Below, piece by piece: positions 51,540 through 64,000 of a DNA stretch of 64,000 nucleotides. The notes below the pieces were generated by a model, which saw only the letters and a list, made by a program, of their open reading frames with translations, did no database searches and was not told the DNA's origin. The translations under genes and the position numbers were made by a program. The stretch's first letter is position 1; each line of letters begins with the position of its first letter. Source of the stretch: Solirubrobacter deserti (GTDB taxonomy: Bacteria; Actinomycetota; Thermoleophilia; Solirubrobacterales; Solirubrobacteraceae); the NCBI RefSeq assembly GCF_027587175.1, contig NZ_JAPCID010000002.1:169161-233160 (forward strand). The letters are read 5' to 3'.

Positions 51540-52304
51540 TCAACGCGGGGCCTGCTCGGCCAGCAGCGTGAGCGCGTCCCGGAGCAGCCGGGACACGTGC
51601 ATCTGGGAGAGGCCGACGTGCTCGGCGATCTCGCGCTGCGTGAGGTCGCCCTCGAAGCGCAGGCGCACGATCTTCTGCTCCCGCTCGGGCAGCGAGGCGA
51701 GCATGCGGCGTACGTCCACGGCTTGCTCGACGTGCGCGAAGCCTGGATCGACGTCGCCCATCAGGTCGCCGCGGGAGGCCTCGCCTTCCTCCGCCACCGG
51801 ACGGTCCAGCGAGTCGGCGCGGTGCGCGCTCGCGCTGCCGCGAGCCTCGAGCACGTCCTCGACCGAGACGCCGCAGCGCTCGGCCACCTCGTCTGCGGTC
51901 GGCGTGCGGCCGAGCTTGGCGGTCAGCTCCTCCGTGCCCTTCTCCACGCGCGGCACGAGCTCCTGGACGGAGCGCGGCACGCGCACGGTCCAGCCGAGGT
52001 CGCGGAAGTAGCGTTTGACCTCGCCCAGGATGGTCGGGACGGCGAACGACGTGAACGCGAGGCCGCGACCGGGGTCGAAGCGATCGATGGCTTTCAGCAA
52101 GCCGAGCGCCGCAACCTGTTCGACGTCCTCCCGTTCGTTGCCGGAGATGTACTTGCGGGCCAGATGCCGTGCAAGCGGCAGGAACCGCTCGACGAGCTGC
52201 TCCTGCGCGTACGGGTCGCCTTCGGCGCGGTAGCGCTCGAACAGGGCGGCGACCTCGTCGCGGGCACGGACGCGCTCTGGGCCGGATACTGCAGTTGGGG
52301 CCAT
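51540..52304 (-). CDS. SigB/SigF/SigG-type alternative sigma factor
   Basis: A 254-residue group 3 sigma factor. Region 2 is at about 30-95 (LPLARHLARKYISGNEREDVEQVAALGLLKAIDRFDPGRGLAF), region 3 at about 105-190, and region 4 at about 198-250 (LPEREQKIVRLRFEGDLTQREIAEHVGLSQMHVSRLLRDAL). The spacing and TSFAVPTILGEVKRYFRD fit the SigB/SigF stress and sporulation class. The ATG at 52304 has GGCGGGAG just upstream. It is the last gene of a leftward signalling cluster, 141 bp after the RsbU-RsbW fusion, which is probably its anti-sigma system. Confidence 0.93.
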   Translation of the reverse strand: MAPTAVSGPERVRARDEVAALFERYRAEGDPYAQEQLVERFLPLARHLARKYISGNEREDVEQVAALGLLKAIDRFDPGRGLAFTSFAVPTILGEVKRYFRDLGWTVRVPRSVQELVPRVEKGTEELTAKLGRTPTADEVAERCGVSVEDVLEARGSASAHRADSLDRPVAEEGEASRGDLMGDVDPGFAHVEQAVDVRRMLASLPEREQKIVRLRFEGDLTQREIAEHVGLSQMHVSRLLRDALTLLAEQAPR

Positions 52305-52445
52305 ACTCCCGCCATGTCCGGCCAGCCGGAGAACTAGACGGGCCATGTCGTAGATGCGACAGTGACGGATCGCCGTCTCATCCCGTCCGAAAGGCGGGAG
52401 GAGCGATGGGTCTGCCCAATGTACGGCGGCGTTACGCGCCGCGCG
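52305..52445. other. 141-bp gap between RsbU-RsbW fusion and sigma gene
   Basis: It contains a hairpin with a GAAA loop near 52385-52405 (CCCGTCCGAAAGGCGGGA on the + strand, one bulge), which may be a terminator or leader structure. No SigB-type -35/-10 pair was recognised with confidence. A short + strand frame after GGAGGAG at 52405 runs antisense into the next gene and is not called. Confidence 0.35.
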
Positions 52446-54881
52446 CTAGTTGGACCGGTCGATCTCGAACCAGACGCAGAAGTCGTCGCCGCCGTCGACG
52501 CCCCAGCGGCTGGAGAGCTGATCGACGAGCAGCAGGCCGAACCCGCCCGGCTCCTCGACGGCGGACGGCGGGCGCAGCTCGAACGGCGCGCCGCGGCTTG
52601 AGACCTCGGCGCGCAGGCGCTCGTCGGCGGCGGCGACGTGGACGAGCACGCGATCGCCGGCGTCGGTCGCGCCGCCGTGCACGACCGCGTTGTTGACCAG
52701 CTCGGTGACGATGATCAACAGGTCGTCGAGCTCGCCGCGCGAGGCGACGCCGGCCAGCGTGTCGGCGACCACGCCGCGCGCCGCCGCGCTGGCCTGCAGG
52801 CCGCCGGGAAGCTCGACCGCGGCGGAGCGCACGCGCTCGTGCGGCCACGAGCCGGCGCGCAGCTGGCGGGCGAGCAGGCCGGTGCGCCGGCGCGGGAACG
52901 GCTCGCCCACGGGCCGCAGGCGGACGCCGTCGCGGCGCAGGACGAGCAGCGTGACGTCATCCTCGGCGGACGGGTTCGCGAGCGTGCCGGCGAGCACGCC
53001 GTCGGTGAGCTCGTCGATCCCGTCGGGCGCCGCGATCGTCGCCGCCGCGAGCCGGTCGAAGCCGACGTCCAGCGGCTCGCCGCGCAGCTCGACGAGCCCG
53101 TCGGAGTACTGCACGAGCGTGCCGCCCGCCTCGATCGTCTCGGTGCCTTCGGTGAAGACGGGATCGTCGAGCGCCCCGAGCGGCGGGCCGGCCGCCTCGC
53201 GCAGCCACTTGACGTGACCCTCGGCGTCGACCAGCAGCGCCGGCGGGTGCCCGGCCTTGGCGTAGCGCAGCGCGCCGCTGCCCGGGTCGACCTCGACGAT
53301 CGAGACCGTCGTCATGCCGCGGTCGCGCAGGCCGACCTGGAACGCGTTCAGGCGCTCGAGCAGCGCCGCGGGCGGGTGCCCGTCCAGCGCGTAGGCGCGC
53401 AGCGCGCTGCGCAGTTGCCCCATCGTGGCGGCGGCGGCGATCCCGCGGCCGGCGACGTCGCCGACGAGCAGCAGCAGCCGCCCGTCGGGCCGGACCAGCG
53501 CGTCGTACCAGTCGCCGCCGACCTGGGAGCCGTCCCCGGCGGCGAAGTAACGGGCGGCGGTGGCGAAGCCGGGCAGCTGCGGCACCGCCGCGGGCAGCAG
53601 GCTGCGCTGGAGCTCCTGCGCGATCCCGTGCTCGCGCTGGTACAGGCGCGCGCGCTGGATGCCCGTCGCGGCGCGATCGGCCGCCAGCCGCAGCAGCGCC
53701 TCGTGCTCGGAGCTGAACGAACGCGCGAACAGCGTGCCGACGTGCAGCGCGCCGATCGTCTGCCCGTCGACCACGAGCGGCGCCTCGAGCGTGGTGGCGA
53801 CGGCGCCGGCGAGCAGCGAGCCGACCTGGATGCCGTTCGTGGGCGTCTCGGCCTCGCTGCGGGCGCGCCGGCGCACGGGCGCGGAGGCCTCTCCCGCCTG
53901 GTAGACGACGACCGTCCCGTCGGCCTCGTTGAGCACGACCGCGGCGGTGTCGGCCTCCAGCGCCTCGACGATCCGCTTGAGCAGCTCCCGCACCAGGTCG
54001 TCGAACGCGAGCGTCCCGAGCGCGGCGTCGCTGATGCGCTGGATCGCCGCCAGCCGCGCCGCGGTGCGCTCGGCCTCGACGCGAGCCGCGTCCGCGCGCA
54101 CCCGCTCGGCCCGCTCGGCCTCGGCGCGGCGGCGCTCACGCAGGTCCTGCACCTGGACGACGATCACGTCCGCCATGCCCGCGCCCGGGCGCGCCCGCGA
54201 GCAGCTGAGCTGGCACGGAACCGGCTCGTCGCGCGACACGAGCAGCCGCGCCTCGCACTCGAACGCTGTGGTTGCGTCCAGCTGCGCGATTCCGTCGGCG
54301 ACCAGGCGGCGGTCCTGCCCGTGGACGAACGAGTCCAGCAGCCGGTCGCGCAGATCGGCGGGCCGCTGGCCGAGCAGCGCCGCCAGTGCCCGGTTGGCCT
54401 CGTCGACGCGCCCCTCCAGGTCCAGCCGCGCCATCCCGATCGGCGCGTCCTCGAACGCGGCGCGCAGGATCGCCTCGCTGCGGGCCGCCGCGCGCGACTT
54501 GGCGTCCAGCTCGAGGAAGACGGCGACCTTCGAGCGCAGGATCTCCGGGTCGTACGGCTTGAACACGTAGTCGACGGCGCCGGTCTCGTACCCGCGGAAG
54601 ACGTGCTCGCGCTCCTTGGAGATTGCGGTGACGAAGATGATCGGCAGCGTCCGCGTGCGCGCGCGGCCCTTGATCAGCTCGGCCGTCTCGAAGCCGTCCA
54701 TGTTCGGCATCTGGACGTCGAGCAGCACGACCGCGAAGTCCTGCAGCAGCAGCGCCTTCAGCGCCTCCTCCCCTGACATCGCCGAGACCAGGCGGCACGG
54801 GAGCGGCTCCAGGACCGCCCGCAGTGCGATCAGGTTCTCCTCGCGGTCGTCGACGAGCAGGACGGCGGGCAGATCGGTCAT
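52446..54881 (-). CDS. Response regulator-PAS-GAF-PP2C phosphatase-HATPase fusion (RsbU plus RsbW in one chain)
   Basis: An 811-residue signalling protein. The receiver is at about 5-120, with DD at 11-12 and phosphoacceptor Asp55 (VVLLDVQMPNMDGFE). A PAS domain spans about 135-260, a coiled coil about 262-295 and a GAF domain about 295-435. The SpoIIE/PP2C phosphatase is at about 445-650 (GDGSQVGGDWYDAL, LLLVGDVAGRGIAAA, EDDVTLLVLR). The last about 130 residues are an RsbW-like HATPase with TELVNNAVVHGG (N box) and PGGFGLLLVDQLSSRW (G box). It thus joins a phosphatase that activates STAS antagonists and a kinase/anti-sigma domain that opposes it. The ATG overlaps the cheB stop (ATGA). Confidence 0.93.
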   Translation of the reverse strand: MTDLPAVLLVDDREENLIALRAVLEPLPCRLVSAMSGEEALKALLLQDFAVVLLDVQMPNMDGFETAELIKGRARTRTLPIIFVTAISKEREHVFRGYETGAVDYVFKPYDPEILRSKVAVFLELDAKSRAAARSEAILRAAFEDAPIGMARLDLEGRVDEANRALAALLGQRPADLRDRLLDSFVHGQDRRLVADGIAQLDATTAFECEARLLVSRDEPVPCQLSCSRARPGAGMADVIVVQVQDLRERRRAEAERAERVRADAARVEAERTAARLAAIQRISDAALGTLAFDDLVRELLKRIVEALEADTAAVVLNEADGTVVVYQAGEASAPVRRRARSEAETPTNGIQVGSLLAGAVATTLEAPLVVDGQTIGALHVGTLFARSFSSEHEALLRLAADRAATGIQRARLYQREHGIAQELQRSLLPAAVPQLPGFATAARYFAAGDGSQVGGDWYDALVRPDGRLLLLVGDVAGRGIAAAATMGQLRSALRAYALDGHPPAALLERLNAFQVGLRDRGMTTVSIVEVDPGSGALRYAKAGHPPALLVDAEGHVKWLREAAGPPLGALDDPVFTEGTETIEAGGTLVQYSDGLVELRGEPLDVGFDRLAAATIAAPDGIDELTDGVLAGTLANPSAEDDVTLLVLRRDGVRLRPVGEPFPRRRTGLLARQLRAGSWPHERVRSAAVELPGGLQASAAARGVVADTLAGVASRGELDDLLIIVTELVNNAVVHGGATDAGDRVLVHVAAADERLRAEVSSRGAPFELRPPSAVEEPGGFGLLLVDQLSSRWGVDGGDDFCVWFEIDRSN

Positions 54882-55432
54882 GCGAGCTCCCGCAGCAGCG
54901 CGGCGATATCGGGCAGCTCGGCGACCACGGACGCCGAGCCGCGGGCGGCGGCGGGCATCGTCGACGCCTCGGCCGTCGCCGGGTTCTGCACGATCGCGTA
55001 TCCGCCGCGGCGGCGCACCGCGGCGAGGCCTTCGGCGCCGTCGTCGTTGGCCCCCGTGAGCACGACGCCCACGACCGCGGGGCCGAGCGCGTCGGCGGCG
55101 CTCTCGAGCGTGACGTCGATCGAAGGGCGGCTGAAGCGCACTTCGGCCTCCGTGGAAAGCGCGAAGTGGTCCGGCTCGACGAGCACGTGGTAGCCCGCCG
55201 GCGCGACCAGAACGCACTCGCTGTGCAGCGCGTCCTTGTCCTCGACCTCGCGCACGTGCAGCGGCCCGCGCCGGTCCAGCAGCCCGGCGAGCAGGTCCTC
55301 GGCGTCCTCGGCGCGGTGCTGGACGACGAGCACCGTCGGCTCGAAGTCCGCGGGCAGACCCGCGAGGATCTCCCCGACGGCGTGCAGGCCGCCCCAGGAG
55401 GCACCGATGACGATCAGCCGGTACCCGGTCAT
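54878..55432 (-). CDS. cheB: Stand-alone CheB methylesterase domain
   Basis: A 184-residue protein consisting only of the CheB catalytic domain, with no receiver. Catalytic residues are Ser12 (VIGASWGG), His39 (VVQHRAED) and an Asp at 130-131 (VLTGANDDGAEG). It would remove methyl groups from glutamates of a sensor protein. Its gene is coupled to cheR upstream and to the receiver/PP2C fusion downstream by four-base overlaps. No methyl-accepting chemoreceptor, CheA or CheW is in the window, so the methylated target may be the coiled coil or HAMP array of the neighbouring hybrid kinase (inference). Confidence 0.93.
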   Translation of the reverse strand: MTGYRLIVIGASWGGLHAVGEILAGLPADFEPTVLVVQHRAEDAEDLLAGLLDRRGPLHVREVEDKDALHSECVLVAPAGYHVLVEPDHFALSTEAEVRFSRPSIDVTLESAADALGPAVVGVVLTGANDDGAEGLAAVRRRGGYAIVQNPATAEASTMPAAARGSASVVAELPDIAALLRELA

Positions 55433-56248
55433 GTCCGCCTGTAGATCCTCTCAGCTTCGACGACCGGCTCGTAGCGATCCTCGATCGCGGTCCCGCGCAG
55501 GGTCTCCTTGCGCCCGAGCGCGAGCACCCCGCGCCGCGGCAGGCTCTCGTCGAACAGCCGCAGCACGCGGTCCTGCAGATCGCGCCCGAAGTAGATCAGC
55601 ACGTTGCGGCAGAGCACGACGTTGAACTCGTTGAACGAGCCGTCCGTGGCCAGGTTGTGCTGGGCGAAGACCACCGGGCGCAGCAGCTCGGGGTCGAAGA
55701 CGGCGCGCTCGCCCGCCACGGCGTAGTAGGCGCTGAACGCCTCCGTCCCGCCCGCGGAGATGTAGTTGCGCGTGTAGTCGCGCACCTTCTCGAGCGCGAA
55801 CGAGCCGGTGCGGGCGCGGGCGAGCACGTCGGCGTCCATGTCGGTGGCGTAGATGCGCGTGCGGTCGAGCATGCCCTCCTCGCGCAGCGCGATCGCGACC
55901 GAGACGACCTCCTCGCCGGTCGCGCAGCCCGCGACCCACACGCGCACGAACGGGTGCGTGCGCAGCTCCGGCAGCACGTCGCTGCGCAGCGCGCGGTGGA
56001 AGCCCGGGTCGCGGAACATCGCGGTGACGTTGATCGAGAGGTCCGCGAGCAGGCGCTCCATGCAGCCCGGGTCGTGCAGGATGCGCTCCTGCAGGCCCGA
56101 CAGCGAGCGCAGCCCTTCCAGGTCGGCCCGCCGCCACAGCCGCCGCCGCAGCGAAGCCTGCGCGTAGCCGCGGAAGTCGTAGCCGTAGCGCCGGTACACG
56201 GCCTCCAGCAGCAGGTCGAGCTCGAGGCCCTCCAGCTCGCGGTCGTGA

Positions 56249-56262
<14 letters not shown>
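55429..56262 (-). CDS. cheR: CheR methyltransferase
   Basis: A 277-residue SAM-dependent glutamate methyltransferase. The N-terminal helical domain is at about 1-85 (YRRYGYDFRGYAQASLRRRLWRR). The catalytic domain has RVWVAGCATGEEVVSVAIAL for SAM binding, IYATDMDADVLARAR, and FNVVLCRNVLIYF as the CheR signature. It lacks the C-terminal TPR region seen in some relatives. Its start overlaps the kinase stop by 14 bp, and its stop overlaps the cheB start. Coupling with cheB and the kinase suggests adaptation of one multi-protein sensor rather than flagellar chemotaxis. Confidence 0.94.
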
Positions 56263-62011
<5,749 letters not shown>

Positions 62012-62086
62012 GTGGGGTCCTTCCTCCGTCGGAGCGCCAGGGCGCCAGAGGCTACTCACCTTCAGGCGAATACCGTGCACAGGGTC

Positions 62087-62830
62087 ATGCCGAAGTTCTC
62101 GATCCAGGTCCGAGGCTCAGACGACGCGCCGCCGCTGCTGCTGTTGCCGGGCCAGGCGAACTCGCACCGGTGGTGGGACGGGCTGCGCGAGCCGTTCGCG
62201 GAGCGCCTGCGGACGATCACGTTCGACTACCGCGGGACGGGCGAGACCGAGGCGTCGGACGGCGAGTGGACGACCGCGACGTTCGCCGAGGACGCGGCGG
62301 CCGTGCTGGACGAGGTCGGCGTGGCGCGAACGGCGGTGTACGGGACCTCGATGGGCGGACGGATCGCGCAGCGGCTCGCGATCGACCAGCCCGGGCGGGT
62401 GAGCGCGCTGGTGCTGGCGTGCACGACGCCGGGAGGGCGCCACGCAATCGAGCGCTCGCAGGAGGTGCGGCGGATGCTGGCCGAGCCGGACCGTGAGCGG
62501 CGACGGGCGAACCTGCTGGAGCTCTTCTACACGGACGGGCGCCGCGAGTCGAACCTGCTCGGCGATCCCGGGCTCACGCCGCAGGCGGCGCGGCGGCACC
62601 TGCGGGTGAGCGCGAGCCACGACGCGTGGGACGGGCTGCCGGGGATCACGGTCCCGACGCTGGTGCTGCACGGCAGCGAGGACCGGATGGCGCCCGTCGA
62701 GAACGCGCGCCTGCTCGCGCACCGCATCCCGGCCGCGCGGCTGAGCATCACGGCGGGCGGCCGCCATGGGTTCTTCGACGAGTTCGCGGAGGCCGTCACG
62801 CCGGAGGTCGTCGCGTTCCTCCGAACCTAA
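62087..62830 (+). CDS. Alpha/beta hydrolase
   Basis: A 247-residue alpha/beta hydrolase fold protein. The oxyanion region is LLLLPGQANSHRWW at about 17-30, the nucleophile Ser88 lies in YGTSMGGR, the acid Asp in HGSEDRMAP (about 199), and the His in GGRHGFFDEF (about 226). The cap region is short. A TACCGT element lies 10 nt before the ATG. Its stop codon TAA is contributed by the first unit of the REP-like doublet downstream. It is divergent from the hybrid kinase, 75 bp apart. The substrate is unknown; 3-oxoadipate enol-lactonase relatives have this size. Confidence 0.9.
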   Translation: MPKFSIQVRGSDDAPPLLLLPGQANSHRWWDGLREPFAERLRTITFDYRGTGETEASDGEWTTATFAEDAAAVLDEVGVARTAVYGTSMGGRIAQRLAIDQPGRVSALVLACTTPGGRHAIERSQEVRRMLAEPDRERRRANLLELFYTDGRRESNLLGDPGLTPQAARRHLRVSASHDAWDGLPGITVPTLVLHGSEDRMAPVENARLLAHRIPAARLSITAGGRHGFFDEFAEAVTPEVVAFLRT

Positions 62831-62924
62831 AGAGAGACTGTCCCCCTTTAGGTTTCACCGGTAGCCCGAAACCTGCGATGTGCAGGTCTTTGTTCCTAAA
62901 GGGGACTGTCCCCCTTTAGGTTTC
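62826..62924. repeat. REP-like palindrome doublet between hydrolase and LysR genes
   Basis: Two palindromic units, 62826-62852 and 62895-62920, share ACTGTCCCCCTTTAGGTTTC. The second is an almost perfect hairpin with arms CCTAAAGGGG and CCCCTTTAGG. The spacer has further small inverted repeats (GGTTTC...GAAACC; ACCTGC...GCAGGT). Palindromes with a GGGGACTGTCCCC core resemble the REP elements mobilised by Y1 (RAYT) transposases. No such gene is in the window. The first unit carries the hydrolase stop TAA and the second the LysR stop. Confidence 0.75.
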
Positions 62925-63857
62925 TGGGATCACCGTAACGTCGTCTCGGCCGGCGACCGCGGCGTGCGCGGCCGCGCGCAGGGCTTCGCGGACGGCGACG
63001 ACCGCCGGGAGGCCCGCGGCGGTGGCGCGGACCGCGGTGAAGATCGTGCGCAGCACCTCCCCCTCGGCCACCGGCCGCACGGCCACGCGGTCGGTCGCGG
63101 ACGCGATCAGCGCGGGCAGCAGCGTGACGACGCCTCCCGAGGAGACGAGCGCGCGCAGGATCAGCGCGTCGTCGGTGCGGTGGCGGACGTCGGGCGCGTA
63201 GCCCCCGAGCCCGTTGCACAGCGCCTCCACCGACGCCGCGTGGCCCGTTCCGTGGTGGCCCGCCGCCCAGACCGCGTGCTCGACGGCTGCGAGCGGGATC
63301 GGCTCGCCGGTGGTGGCGAGCGGGTGCGTCGCCGGCACCGCCATCAGCACCCGCTCGCGGATCAGGTCGACCCGGTGCACGTCGCGGTGGCGCGCGACCG
63401 GCGCGGGGTCGTAGTCGATCCCGAGCACGACGTCCACCGCTCTTGACCGCAGTTCCTCCAGCGCCGGGCGCGTCTCCCGCTGGGAAACCTCGATGTGGAG
63501 GTCCGGAGCGGTCTGCGCGAGCGTCGCGAGCGCGTTCGGCAACAGCGCGAGCGCGGGCGTCTGCACGAACGTGACCCGCACGCGCCCGCGCGGCGTACCG
63601 CCGAGGCCGGCGAGCTCGGTCAGGATCGCCTCGTCCGCCGCCAGCGCCCGCTCGGCGTGCTCGGCGAGCCGCCAGCCCGCCGGCGTGAGCTGGACGTTGC
63701 GCCCGACCCGCCGCAGCAGCTTCACTCCCACCTCCCGCTCGAGCTCGGCCAGCTGCACCGAGATCGACGACGGGCTGTACGCGAGCGTGTCCGCGACCGC
63801 CGCGATCGTCCCGCGCCGCGAGAGCTCGAGCAGCAACCGCAGCCGCCGCAGCTCCAT
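62916..63857 (-). CDS. LysR family transcriptional regulator
   Basis: A 313-residue LysR-type regulator. The winged helix is at 1-62: LRRLRLLLELSRRGTIAAVADTLAYSPSSISVQLAELEREVGVKLL. The effector domain is at about 90-295 (GRVRVTFVQTPALALLPNALATL; VDVVLGIDYDP). The ATG shares one base with the stop of the upstream gene (TGATG), so it is the second gene of an operon entering from the right edge. Its TAA stop lies inside the REP-like unit, so the last codons VTVIPET may have been shaped by the repeat insertion. Confidence 0.93.
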   Translation of the reverse strand: MELRRLRLLLELSRRGTIAAVADTLAYSPSSISVQLAELEREVGVKLLRRVGRNVQLTPAGWRLAEHAERALAADEAILTELAGLGGTPRGRVRVTFVQTPALALLPNALATLAQTAPDLHIEVSQRETRPALEELRSRAVDVVLGIDYDPAPVARHRDVHRVDLIRERVLMAVPATHPLATTGEPIPLAAVEHAVWAAGHHGTGHAASVEALCNGLGGYAPDVRHRTDDALILRALVSSGGVVTLLPALIASATDRVAVRPVAEGEVLRTIFTAVRATAAGLPAVVAVREALRAAAHAAVAGRDDVTVIPET

Positions 63858-64000
63858 CAGCCGACCGCCGCGGGCAGGACGAGCACGACACCGCCCGGCG
63901 AGACGTCCGCGTGGCCGCCGGCCGCGACCACGATGTGCGCCGCCCGCGCGGCGGCGGCCGACGAGGCCGCGGCGGCGCGGGGCGGCGAGGCGGCGGCCTC
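63857..64000 (-). CDS. 3' end of an unidentified gene upstream of LysR
   Basis: Only the last 47 residues are visible, Ala-rich then ARAAHIVVAAGGHADVSPGG and VVLVLPAAVG. The stop overlaps the LysR ATG (TGATG), which indicates a coupled operon. No family can be assigned from this fragment. Confidence 0.55.
   Translation of the reverse strand, partial: EAAASPPRAAAASSAAAARAAHIVVAAGGHADVSPGGVVLVLPAAVG

Noticed and set aside
52405..52696. + strand frame after a strong GGAGGAG site
   Set aside because: It runs antisense through the fusion protein gene and is almost all Arg, Ala and Gly; the purine run is part of a hairpin region.

Overview
The window is 64 kb of very GC-rich bacterial chromosome with a strong actinobacterial character. 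GTG and TTG starts are common, genes overlap by ATGA or GTGA, and many starts are preceded by a TAnnnT element 6-9 nt upstream, which suggests leaderless mRNA. The secreted proteins with a shared C-terminal module ending in TLSTTQP, the anchored-repeat ABC transporter and the DUF559 protein point to Solirubrobacterales (Solirubrobacter/Conexibacter-like). This lineage call is an inference from protein style, not from a marker gene. No rRNA, tRNA, CRISPR array, IS transposase or phage gene was seen.

Layout. 0-4.2 kb: a partial TerC family protein, a decayed DUF559 gene, a CDF metal exporter coupled to a solute-binding lipoprotein, a YcnI-type copper protein and a DUF2243 membrane protein. 4.4-7.4 kb: a DeoR regulator coupled to an MFS sugar-type carrier, then an RlmA-type rRNA methyltransferase. 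7.5-28 kb: a large metal (probably zinc) homeostasis island. It holds a BlaI/M56 peptidase sensor pair, a znu-type ABC operon with two permeases, an ArsP-type permease with a TIGR03943 partner, a His-rich protein, two Fur-family regulators, a complete 'anchored repeat' metal ABC operon carrying three frameshifts, an M64 peptidase and a 1103-residue anchor-domain protein. Four near-identical 19-bp palindromes (consensus close to AATGRGACTSAGTCCCATT) sit against -10 elements in this island and define a probable Zur regulon. Three BlaI-like operators link the blaI pair to the permease operon.

28-41 kb: an RTX-like secreted protein, a LysR regulator divergent from a HisD-family dehydrogenase of the HpsN type with an orphan solute-binding protein, a flavin oxidoreductase, a GAF-LuxR regulator, a Tat-exported multicopper oxidase, a universal stress protein, a TetR regulator, ilvD, a STAS protein and a small secreted protein. 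41.5-51.5 kb: a 2279-residue subtilase with about 18 Ig-like repeats, and a second M64 peptidase paralogous to the one at 21 kb.

51.5-62 kb: a stress/chemosensory signalling cluster. It comprises a SigB/SigF-type sigma factor, a REC-PAS-GAF-PP2C-HATPase protein (RsbU and RsbW activities in one chain), CheB, CheR, and a 1920-residue soluble hybrid kinase with nine 92-residue HAMP repeats and three receiver domains. The last four are translationally coupled, with no chemoreceptor nearby. 62-64 kb: an alpha/beta hydrolase and a LysR gene separated by a REP-like doublet whose arms supply both stop codons, then the 3' end of an unidentified gene.
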